This document shows, piece after piece, positions 25,530 to 33,177 of a stretch of DNA of 64,000 nt (positions within the stretch are counted from its first letter, which is position 1; every line of letters starts with the position of its first letter). The notes below the pieces were generated by a model. It saw nothing but the letters and a program-made list of their open reading frames with translations, did no database searches and was not told where the DNA came from. This stretch comes from Geodermatophilus tzadiensis. GTDB lineage: Bacteria > Actinomycetota > Actinomycetes > Mycobacteriales > Geodermatophilaceae. The stretch lies in assembly GCF_003002915.1 (NCBI RefSeq), contig NZ_PVTG01000001.1:248001-312000 (forward strand). The letters run 5' to 3'. The position numbers and the translations under genes were made by a program.

Positions 25530-26631
25530 CGTCCTGATCGGCGTCAACTACTACGCGCCCTACGTCAGCGGCCTGACCAACGTCGCCCGCGACGTCGCGG
25601 TCGGCCTGGTGCAGCGCGGGCTGCGGGTCAAGGTGGTCACCAGCCGGCACGACGCCGCCCTGCCCGCGCACGAGGTGCTCGACGGCGTCGAGGTGGAGCG
25701 CGCGCCGGTGGTCGCCCGGCTGGGCAAGGGCGTGATCAGCCCGTCGTTCGTGCCGCGGCTGCTCGCGGCCAGCCGCACGGCCGGGGTGACCAACCTGCAC
25801 CTGCCGATGCTGGAGGCCGGCCTGGTCGCCGGGCGCTGCTCCTCCCCGCTGGTGGTCACCTACCACTGCGACGTGAGCCTGCCGCCGGGCCTGCTCAACT
25901 CCGTGCAGCGCACCGGCATCGACCTCTCCAGCCGGCGCGCGCTGCGGGCCGCCGACGCCGTCGTGGTCACCAGCGACGACTACGCGCGGCACAGCCGGCT
26001 GTGGCCGGCGATGGCCGGGCGCACGGTCGCCATCCCGCCGTCGTGCCACCAGCGCCCGGCCGGCTCGCCCCGCTACCGCGACGGCCAGGGCCTGCACGTC
26101 GGCTTCCTCGGCCGGATCGTCGAGGAGAAGGGCCTGCAGTACCTGGTGCGCGGCTTCCAGCGGTTCGCCGGCCCCGACGACCGGCTGCTCATCGGCGGCG
26201 ACTTCGCCAACGTGGCCGGCGGGTCGGTCGTCGACGAGATCCGCGGCCTGGTCGACGCCGACCCGCGCACCCGGCTGCTCGGCTTCCTGCCCGACGAGGA
26301 CATCGCCGACTTCTACGCCTCGCTCGACGTGTTCGCGCTGCCCTCGATCAACGCCTTCGAGGCGTTCGGCATCGTGCAGGTCGAGGCGATGATGGTCGGC
26401 GTCCCCGCGCTGGCCAGCGACCTGCCCGGGGTGCGGACGCCGGTGCAGGAGACCGGCTTCGGCGTCGTCGTCGCCCGGGAGGACGCCGACGCGATCGCCG
26501 ACGGGCTGCGGCGGCTGGCCGCCGACCGGCCCGACCGGGAGACCGGTGCCGCGCGGGCGCGGGAGCGCTACGGCCTGGACACCGTCCTCGACGCCTACGA
26601 GCGGCTGCTCACCTCCACCGCCGTCCACTAG
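25513..26631 (+). CDS. Family 4 glycosyltransferase (GT-B)
   Basis: The 372-residue retaining-type transferase has an N-terminal acceptor half (GVNYYAPYVSGLTNVARDVA, TYHCDVSLPPG) and a C-terminal nucleotide-sugar half with GFLGRIVEEKGLQYLV and the EAFGIVQVE motif (E-x7-E) that defines GT4. No membrane helix is present. The ATG has GGAGGAA upstream, inside the flippase gene, and the reading frames overlap by 17 bases. The stop TAG shares the palindrome CTAG with the stop of the convergent acetyltransferase gene. It likely acts on the substrate of its flippase partner; the sugar is unknown. Confidence 0.88.
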   Translation: MPRTHDVLIGVNYYAPYVSGLTNVARDVAVGLVQRGLRVKVVTSRHDAALPAHEVLDGVEVERAPVVARLGKGVISPSFVPRLLAASRTAGVTNLHLPMLEAGLVAGRCSSPLVVTYHCDVSLPPGLLNSVQRTGIDLSSRRALRAADAVVVTSDDYARHSRLWPAMAGRTVAIPPSCHQRPAGSPRYRDGQGLHVGFLGRIVEEKGLQYLVRGFQRFAGPDDRLLIGGDFANVAGGSVVDEIRGLVDADPRTRLLGFLPDEDIADFYASLDVFALPSINAFEAFGIVQVEAMMVGVPALASDLPGVRTPVQETGFGVVVAREDADAIADGLRRLAADRPDRETGAARARERYGLDTVLDAYERLLTSTAVH

Positions 26632-27248
26632 GCCGGGCCGCCGGCGTCCGCCCGGCAGGGTGCGCGGCGCATCAGCCAGGTGCGCGGGCCGCCGTCGGGC
26701 AGGTCGACGACGGCGGTCACGGCGAAGCCCAGCCGCCGGTAGAGGCGCACGGTGGACTCGGCGCTGGTCTCCAGCCGCACCGGCAGCCCGTCCCGGTCGG
26801 CGCGGGTCAGGCCGGCGGCGAGCGCCGCCGTCCCCAGGCCGCGTCCCTGCCGGCGCCGGACGACGCCGACGCTGGCCAGGAGCAGGTGCTCCTCGCCCGA
26901 CCGGTGGGGCGCCAGCACCGCCTCGGCCGCGGCCGCGGCGGCCGCCCGGCTGCCGGCCAGCTCGACCGACGCGGCACCGACCTCGGCCCAGACGTCCTCG
27001 GGGACCGCGGCGCTGGGCAGCCAGACGGCGACGGCGGCCGGGCCCTCGGGGGTCGTGCCGATGTCGACGTGCCCGTACGGCAGGGCGACGGTGCCGAGGT
27101 CGAGGCGGAAGAGCCCGGTGAGCCGCTGGGCGTGGGCGTCGGCATCGACGGTCCACCGGGTCCAGGGGTGGTCGGCGAAGGCGTCGGCGAGGACGTCGGC
27201 GGCGGTGGGGACGTCCTCGGGTCGCGCCGGGCGCACCTGCAGGGTCAT
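26628..27248 (-). CDS. GNAT family N-acetyltransferase
   Basis: The 206-residue cytoplasmic protein has the GNAT acetyl-CoA signature VGVVRRRQGRGLGTAAL (the R/Q-x-x-G-x-G/A motif) and the C-terminal YRRLGFAVTAVVDLPDG block. An insert rich in Ala separates the N-terminal part from motif A. The substrate is unknown. The ATG at 27248 has GGAGGAG directly upstream. It converges on the GT4 gene with a 4-base overlap at the stops and follows the copA gene by 41 bases on the same strand, but its ribosome site suggests it could be read alone or with that transcript. Confidence 0.88.
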   Translation of the reverse strand: MTLQVRPARPEDVPTAADVLADAFADHPWTRWTVDADAHAQRLTGLFRLDLGTVALPYGHVDIGTTPEGPAAVAVWLPSAAVPEDVWAEVGAASVELAGSRAAAAAAAEAVLAPHRSGEEHLLLASVGVVRRRQGRGLGTAALAAGLTRADRDGLPVRLETSAESTVRLYRRLGFAVTAVVDLPDGGPRTWLMRRAPCRADAGGPA

Positions 27249-27289
27249 CTCGCTCCTCCGTCTGCAGCCGGGGGCTGCCGGTCGTGGGA

Positions 27290-30200
27290 TCAGGTCGCCC
27301 GGACGGTGAACGGGACCGTGACCACGTCCCCGTCGGCCAGGCGGAACTGGCCCCACAGCTGGTACGTCCCGACGGTGGGGAACTCGACGTGGACGTCCAG
27401 CTCCGGCCCGAACGTCTGCCCGGGCAGGGCGAAGACCGGCCGGCCGGTCTCGTCCTCCACCTCGGCGTGCTCGTGGGCGAACGTGTGCCCGTCGGCACGC
27501 ATCACCACGACGTGCCCGGCGGCGGCCAGGTAGGGCTGCAGGTCGTCGACCGGTCGCCCGGTGGCGGGGTCGGTGAACGTGAAGTGCAGGTCGCTCGACC
27601 CCCCGGCCTCGGCGTCGCCCCCGAGCTCGACCCGCACGCCGTCGACGACCACGGCGCGCGGCCCGGCGGCGAGCTCCACCGGCTCCGGCGCGGCACCGGC
27701 CACGGTGACCACCTGCCGCTGGTGGACGTCGCTCATCTCGCCCTGCCGCCGGAACTCCGTGTTGACGACGTAGCGCCCGGCCGTGGGGAAGGTGAGGTCG
27801 ACGGCGAGCTGCCCGGGCCGTCCGGCGGGCTGCGGGTGGACGTGGGCGAAGGTGCCCAGGTCGTCGCGCGTGGCGATGAGGTGCATCCACGCCTCGTGGC
27901 TGCGGGCGATGTCCTCGACCGGCTCGCCGGTGGCGCTGTCGGTGACGGTGACGCGCAGGCGGGTCGGCTGCCCGGGACGCACGTCGGCGGGCAGGTCGAG
28001 GTGGACGTCGACCCCGGCGTCATCGGCTCCGGTGGGTGGCACCTCGGCGGTCATCATCACGCTCATCGCCGGGCGCATGGGCATGCCGGTGCCCTGGACC
28101 CACGCCAGCTGGCCGTTCATGCCGTGCTCGGCGAAGTCCATCCGGGACACCGCGGTCAGCCCGGCGCCGAGCCCGAGGGCGACGACCGCGATCCCGCCCA
28201 GGTAGGCGTACTGGCCGACACGGGAGCGCAGCGGCGGGTGCAGGATCGCCGCGGCGGTGGCCGGGCGGTGGAAGCGGCGCAGCCGCAGCGCGTTGGTCAC
28301 GACGCTCACCGAGCTCATGGCCATCGCGGCGCTGGCCAGGACCGGGTCGAGCAGCAGGCCGTTCCACCAGTACAGCGCGCCGGCGGCGACCGGGAGGAGC
28401 AGCAGGTTGTAGACGCCGGCCCAGGCGAGCCCCTGCTTCATCGTGGTGACGGTGCGCCGCGACAGGGCGATCGCCGAGACGATGCCGCGCAGGTCGCCGC
28501 CGACGAGGGTGATGTCCGAGGCGGCGATGGCGACGTCGGCGCCGGTGCCGATGGCGATGCCCACGTCGGCCGCGCTCAGGGCTGCGGCGTCGTTGACCCC
28601 GTCCCCGGAGAAGGCGACGACGTGCCCCCGCTGCTGCAGCTCGCGGACCTCCGCCGCCTTGTCCGCGGGCAGGACCTCGGCCAGCACGTGGTCGATGCCG
28701 ACCTGTCCGGCGATCGCCGCCGCGGTGGCGGCGTTGTCGCCGGTCAGCATCCACACCTCCAGACCGAGCGCCTGCAGCTGGGCGACGGCCTCGGCCGACT
28801 CGGGCTTGACGGTGTCGGCGACGGCGAGCACCGCGGCCGCGGCTCCGTCGACGGCGGCGAACATCGGCGTCCGACCGGCCGCGGCCTCGCGCGCCGCTGT
28901 GGGTTCCAGAGCGGTGACGTCCACGACGTGGGCGGCCATCAGGGCGGCGTTGCCGACCAGGACGTGCCGCTCGTCCACGACGGCGTCGATCCCGTGGCCG
29001 GGCACCGCGTCGAAGGAGCGCAGCGGCGGCAGGTCGAGGGAGCGCTCGGCGGCCGCGGCCACGACGGCCTCCCCGACCGGGTGCTCGCTGCCGGCCTCGG
29101 CGGCGGCCACGAGCGCCAGGACGTCGTCCTCGGTCCACGCGGACGCGGTGGTGATGCCGGTGAGGGCCGGCTTGCCGCGCGTGATGGTGCCGGTCTTGTC
29201 GAGCACGACGGCGGTCACCCGGCGGGCGGTCTGCAGGGCGTCGCCGTTGCCGATGAGGATGCCGAGTTCCGCGGCGCGCCCGGTGCCGACCATGACCGCG
29301 GTCGGCGTGGCCAGGCCCAGCGCACAGGGGCAGGCGATGATCAGGACCGCGATGGTCGTCGTGATCGCCATCGTCAGCCGGCCGCTGTCCGGGCCGAACA
29401 GCGCCCAGACGAGGAAGGTGGCCGCGGCCAGGCCGAGGACGATCGGGACGAACCAGGCCGAGACCCGGTCGGCCAGCCGCTGCAGCGGGACCTTCGCGCC
29501 CTGCGCGTCCTCCACCAGGCGGACGATCTGCGCGAGCGCGGTGTCGGCACCGACCGCGGTGGCCCGGAGGACGACGGTGCCGGTGCGGTTGAGCGTGGCG
29601 CCGATCAGCTGGTCGCCGGCCGTCTTGTCCACCGGCAGGCTCTCGCCGGTCAGCATGCTCTCGTCGACCGCGGTCGCCCCGTCGGTGACGACGCCGTCGA
29701 CCGGGACCTTCTCGCCGGGCCGGACCCGCACCAGGTCCCCGACGGCGACCTGCTCGACCGGGACGTCGACCTCGGCGCCGTCGCGCACCACGCGGGCCGT
29801 CCTCGGCGCGAGGCCGACCAGGGCGGTGATCGCCGCGGCGGTCTGCTTCTTCGCCCGGGCCTCCATCCACCGGCCGGCCAGGACCAGGGCGAGGATCACC
29901 AGCGAGGTCTCGAAGTAGACGTGCAGCGGCAGTCCCCAGCGCTCCGCGGCGGCCGGCCACAGGGTGACGAACGCGCTGTAGCCGTAGGCGACGCCGGTGC
30001 CCAGCGCCACCAGGGTGTTCATGGTGGTGGTGCGGTGGCGGGCGGCGACCCAGGCGGCGCGGTAGACCTCCCGTCCGGCCCAGAACTGCACGACGGTGGC
30101 GACCACGAGGACGGCCGGCATCAGCCAGTCCATCGTGTCGAGGTACAGCGGCACGTACATCAGCGCCATCAGGCCGAGCCCGACGGCGAGGGTGACCTGC

Positions 30201-30544
30201 CACCTCCTCCTCAGCGCGGCGAGGTGCGCGTCGCCGTCGGCGGTCGGGGCCTCGGCCGGCGCGGCCGTCCCGGTCGCGGCCTGCGCCTCGCGGCGCGGGG
30301 TCGCGGTGTAGCCGGCGCGGGCCACCGCGGCGGTCAGCTCGTCGAGGCCGACCTGTCGCGGGTCGAACCGGACGGTGGCCACCTCGGTGGCCAGGTTGAC
30401 CTCCGCGGCGGACACACCGTCCACCCGGTTGAGGGCCTTCTCCACCCGGCCCACGCAGGAGGCGCAGGTCATGCCACCGATCTCGAGCGTGCACGCGGCG
30501 GGAGCCTCGTTCGCGGCGGGCGGTGGCGCGGTCGTCGTCGTCAT
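27290..30544 (-). CDS. copA: Copper-translocating P1B-type ATPase with extra C-terminal extracytoplasmic domain
   Basis: The 1,084-residue pump exports Cu(I). An N-terminal heavy-metal domain has GMTCASC (Cys27, Cys30). The CPC metal site is 405-407, the phosphorylated aspartate is Asp449 in DKTGT, and GDGVNDAA marks the hinge. The canonical pump ends near residue 760. An additional hydrophobic segment (about 785-805) and about 280 further residues follow, rich in His and Met at the membrane edge ([17 protein letters not shown] and MSVMM) and containing two beta-rich segments ([37 protein letters not shown]). These look like YtkA/FixH-type folds outside the cell. Upstream genes encode a small membrane protein and a CopZ-like chaperone. 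Confidence 0.93.
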   Translation of the reverse strand: MTTTTAPPPAANEAPAACTLEIGGMTCASCVGRVEKALNRVDGVSAAEVNLATEVATVRFDPRQVGLDELTAAVARAGYTATPRREAQAATGTAAPAEAPTADGDAHLAALRRRWQVTLAVGLGLMALMYVPLYLDTMDWLMPAVLVVATVVQFWAGREVYRAAWVAARHRTTTMNTLVALGTGVAYGYSAFVTLWPAAAERWGLPLHVYFETSLVILALVLAGRWMEARAKKQTAAAITALVGLAPRTARVVRDGAEVDVPVEQVAVGDLVRVRPGEKVPVDGVVTDGATAVDESMLTGESLPVDKTAGDQLIGATLNRTGTVVLRATAVGADTALAQIVRLVEDAQGAKVPLQRLADRVSAWFVPIVLGLAAATFLVWALFGPDSGRLTMAITTTIAVLIIACPCALGLATPTAVMVGTGRAAELGILIGNGDALQTARRVTAVVLDKTGTITRGKPALTGITTASAWTEDDVLALVAAAEAGSEHPVGEAVVAAAAERSLDLPPLRSFDAVPGHGIDAVVDERHVLVGNAALMAAHVVDVTALEPTAAREAAAGRTPMFAAVDGAAAAVLAVADTVKPESAEAVAQLQALGLEVWMLTGDNAATAAAIAGQVGIDHVLAEVLPADKAAEVRELQQRGHVVAFSGDGVNDAAALSAADVGIAIGTGADVAIAASDITLVGGDLRGIVSAIALSRRTVTTMKQGLAWAGVYNLLLLPVAAGALYWWNGLLLDPVLASAAMAMSSVSVVTNALRLRRFHRPATAAAILHPPLRSRVGQYAYLGGIAVVALGLGAGLTAVSRMDFAEHGMNGQLAWVQGTGMPMRPAMSVMMTAEVPPTGADDAGVDVHLDLPADVRPGQPTRLRVTVTDSATGEPVEDIARSHEAWMHLIATRDDLGTFAHVHPQPAGRPGQLAVDLTFPTAGRYVVNTEFRRQGEMSDVHQRQVVTVAGAAPEPVELAAGPRAVVVDGVRVELGGDAEAGGSSDLHFTFTDPATGRPVDDLQPYLAAAGHVVVMRADGHTFAHEHAEVEDETGRPVFALPGQTFGPELDVHVEFPTVGTYQLWGQFRLADGDVVTVPFTVRAT

Positions 30545-30664
30545 CTCCGGGTCTCCTGGTCGGGCGGCGTCTTGGCGCTGGACCGGTGCTCGGCGGCCGG
30601 CTCCCGGCTCGGACCGGGAGAACCGCCGGGCTCGGGGCGGTGATCGACCGGTCGTCGGCGGGGC

Positions 30665-31132
30665 TCAGCAGTGGGCGTACTCGTGCGGGCGCAGCAGCAT
30701 CGCCGCGGCCATCGCCGGGAGCATGAGCACGTGGCCCCACAGCAGCAGGGCGTCCCGGTCGATGAGCCCGAGGGCGAGCGGCACGAACAGCACCAGGAAG
30801 GGCAGGTACATCGCCGCGGCCATCTCGGCGACGGGCCGCCACCGGTGGCCGCGGAACCTCATCCACGCCGACATGGCGACGGTCATGTCCGTCGCCATGA
30901 CCAGCGCGCCCGTGTACGGGTCGTGCATCAGCTCGGCGGCGCCCAGGGCGTCGAGGACGAGGGTCCACACCGGGTGCAGGGCCACCATGCCGACGGCCAT
31001 CGCGACGACCATCTCGAGGAAGTGGAGGGTGAACCTCCTGGCGCTCAGGTGGTGCGTGGTGTGCGCGGTCTCGGGGTGCGCGGTCTCGGGGTGCGCCGTG
31101 GCGGCGCTGGGCGTGTGGGTGGAGGTGGACAC
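30665..31132 (-). CDS. Small Met/His-containing membrane protein of the copper cluster
   Basis: The 155-residue protein has four hydrophobic segments after a His/Thr-rich polar N-terminus. Conserved-looking features are HFLEMVVAMAVGM, LVMATDMTVAMSAWMRFRGH, VAEMAAAMYLPFLVL and GHVLMLPAMAAAMLLR, with methionines clustered in the helices. Similar actinobacterial proteins beside copper ATPases are sometimes mislabelled FliP; no flagellar link is likely. A role in copper binding or membrane routing is inferred. I chose the GTG at 31132 because GGAG precedes it. A GTG at 31168, overlapping the chaperone stop as GTGA, would add 12 residues. Confidence 0.75.
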   Translation of the reverse strand: MSTSTHTPSAATAHPETAHPETAHTTHHLSARRFTLHFLEMVVAMAVGMVALHPVWTLVLDALGAAELMHDPYTGALVMATDMTVAMSAWMRFRGHRWRPVAEMAAAMYLPFLVLFVPLALGLIDRDALLLWGHVLMLPAMAAAMLLRPHEYAHC

Positions 31133-31164
31133 GGTGGGTCTCCGGTGAGGATCGAGGTGGGGGA

Positions 31165-31398
31165 TCACGGGACGAGGGCGTAGCCGGCCTCGTCGACCGC
31201 GGCGGCGATGTCGGCGCGGTCCAGCGGCGCGGAGGCGGTGACGGTCACCGTGCCGGTGGCCAGGTCGACGGTGACCGACTCGACGCCGGCCACCCCGGAG
31301 ATCTCCTCGGTGACCGCCCGCCGGCAGTGTGCGCAGGTCATGCCGGTGATGGTGAAGGTGGTCGAGCCGACGAAGGTGCGGGGCGTCTTGGACAACAC
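31165..31398 (-). CDS. copZ: Heavy-metal-associated domain protein, CopZ-like copper chaperone
   Basis: The 77-residue cytoplasmic protein has the ferredoxin-like HMA fold with GMTCAHC for metal binding. It carries Cu(I) to the pump encoded downstream. The GTG start at 31398 is chosen because GAGGAG lies five bases upstream. It is the first gene of the chaperone - membrane protein - ATPase set and its stop abuts the next gene. No CsoR- or CueR-type regulator gene is found nearby, so control of this module is unclear. Confidence 0.9.
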   Translation of the reverse strand: MLSKTPRTFVGSTTFTITGMTCAHCRRAVTEEISGVAGVESVTVDLATGTVTVTASAPLDRADIAAAVDEAGYALVP

Positions 31399-31507
31399 GG
31401 GGACTCCTCGGGGTGGTGGTGGCCGTCGGGGACGAGACTCGGTGCGGGGGTGGGTCGCTCTCACCGGGGAAACCGCCGGGATCCGCACCGGGATCGCCAG
31501 GTGGGGG

Positions 31508-33001
31508 TCAGTGACCGTGGGCACCGTGGCCGTGGCCGTGGCCCGCGGCCCCGGCGGGCGGCCGGCCGCCGGGCAGGGCGAGCGCGGTGAGGACGACCAG
31601 CGCGGCCAGGACGCCGACGGTGGCGACGAAGGCGCGGCCGTAGCCGTCGACGAGACCGGCGGAGGTGGCGAGGTCACCGGCGACGGCGGTGAGCCCGGCG
31701 ACGCCGAGGGCGGCGCCGATCTCGTGTCCGGTCATCATCAGCCCGCTCGCCAGGCCCGAGCTCTCCCCCGGCACGTCGCCCATCGCGGCGACCGCGACGG
31801 CCACGAACACCGGCCCGACGCCCGCGCCGAGGAGCAGGGAGCCGGGCAGCACGTCCGCGACGTAGGAGGCGCCGCCGGCGTTCGCGGCCAGCAGGAGCGC
31901 GCCACCGGCCGTGCCGACCAGGCCGCCGAGGACCAGCGTGCGGGCCCCGAGGTGGCCGATGACCCTCGATGCGACGGCGGCGGTCAGGGTGATCGCCGCG
32001 GCCAGGGGCAGGAACTGCAGGCCGGCGACGACGGGGGACGAGCCGAGGACGTCCTGCAGGTACAGCGAGGTCAGGAAGACGGCGCCGACGACGACGCCGG
32101 TGACGCCGGCCATGACAGCCGAGGCGGAGACCAGCGATCGGGTGCGCCACGTCGCCGGGGGCACGAGGGGCTCCGGGACCCGGCGCTCGAGCCGGGCGAA
32201 CGCGGTGAGCAGCACCGCGGCGGCGGCCAGCGCGAGCCAGGTGCGCGGCGCCGTCCAGCCGGCCGAGCGGGTGGCCTCGATGCCCGACACCAGGGCCAGC
32301 AGGCCGCCCACCAGGGTCAGCGCGCCCGGCACGTCGAGCCGGCGCAGCGCACCCGTCCGGGACGCGCCCCGGGCCACGGCGCGCAGGGTGCCGAGCACGA
32401 CGGCGACGCCGATCGGCACGTTGATCACGAACACCGCCCGCCAGCCCAGCGCGCTGGTCAGCGCCCCGCCGAAGAGCACGCCTGCGGCGATGCCGAGGCT
32501 GCCCACGGTGCCCCACACGGCCAGCGCCGTCCGCCGCTGCCTGCCGGCGTAGACGGTCATGACGATCGACAGCGCCGCCGGGGTGAGCAGCGCGGCGCCG
32601 GCTCCCTGCGCGGCGCGGGAGACGATCAGCATCCACGGGGCCTGGGCGAGCGCGCTGGTCAGGGAGGCGGCGGTGAACAGGCCGACGCCGGTGAGGAACG
32701 CCCCTCGGCGGTCGAACAGGTCCGCGATGCGGCCGCCGAGCAGCAGCAGGCCGCCGGAGAGCAGCACGTAGGCGCTGACGGTCCACTGGAGGTCCGCGGT
32801 CGAGAGGTGCAGGCCGCGGCTGATCGACGGCAGCGCGACGTTCACCACGGAGACGTCGAGGACCACCATCACCTGCGCGGCGATCGCGAGGCCGAAGACG
32901 GTCCACGGCCGGCGCGGCTCGTCGACGGGAGTCGTGGTCGGGGAGGCCGACGGGTGCGGGTGGGCCGGCGCCGCCGGTCCGGGAGCGGAGTGGGTCGACA
33001 C
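31508..33001 (-). CDS. MFS drug/H+ antiporter, DHA2 (EmrB/QacA) type, with His-rich C-terminus
   Basis: The 497-residue protein has about 14 predicted helices. Signature motifs include VVLDVSVVNVALPSI in helix 1, LLLGGRIADLFDRRG (loop 2-3) and the antiporter motif region GTVGSLGIAAGVLFGGAL. Both termini are unusual: the N-terminus has HPHPS and the C-terminus ends GHGHGHGAHGH, a possible metal-binding tail. The GTG start has GAGGAG upstream. It is 109 bases from the copper chaperone gene on the same strand and divergent from the first LAL regulator across 176 bases. The substrate may be a toxic compound; metal is speculation based on the tail. Confidence 0.88.
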   Translation of the reverse strand: MSTHSAPGPAAPAHPHPSASPTTTPVDEPRRPWTVFGLAIAAQVMVVLDVSVVNVALPSISRGLHLSTADLQWTVSAYVLLSGGLLLLGGRIADLFDRRGAFLTGVGLFTAASLTSALAQAPWMLIVSRAAQGAGAALLTPAALSIVMTVYAGRQRRTALAVWGTVGSLGIAAGVLFGGALTSALGWRAVFVINVPIGVAVVLGTLRAVARGASRTGALRRLDVPGALTLVGGLLALVSGIEATRSAGWTAPRTWLALAAAAVLLTAFARLERRVPEPLVPPATWRTRSLVSASAVMAGVTGVVVGAVFLTSLYLQDVLGSSPVVAGLQFLPLAAAITLTAAVASRVIGHLGARTLVLGGLVGTAGGALLLAANAGGASYVADVLPGSLLLGAGVGPVFVAVAVAAMGDVPGESSGLASGLMMTGHEIGAALGVAGLTAVAGDLATSAGLVDGYGRAFVATVGVLAALVVLTALALPGGRPPAGAAGHGHGHGAHGH

Positions 33002-33165
33002 GGGTCTCTCCTCGGGAAGCAGGTCCGGGTGCGTCTGCCACCGTCCGGCGTGGCCGGGTTCGGTCGCGCCGGTGGTTCCGCCGGGACGGGGTGCTCCCGC
33101 GGGCGACGGCTCCCGATCGGCCGGGGACTACACGGAGAACCGGTCGATCCCGTCCCGAAGCGCAC

Positions 33166-33171
33166 TAGGGT
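33166..33171 (+). promoter_or_regulatory. Probable -10 box of a leaderless promoter, first LAL gene
   Basis: TAGGGT lies six bases before the GTG at 33178. No Shine-Dalgarno site is present. Confidence 0.6.
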
Positions 33172-33177
33172 CCCGAC

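Noticed and set aside
33002-33177. CsoR- or CueR-type copper operator near the copper genes
   Set aside because: I searched by eye the spacers at 30545-30664, 31399-31507 and 33002-33177 for a G-rich palindrome with TAC/GTA ends and saw none convincing.
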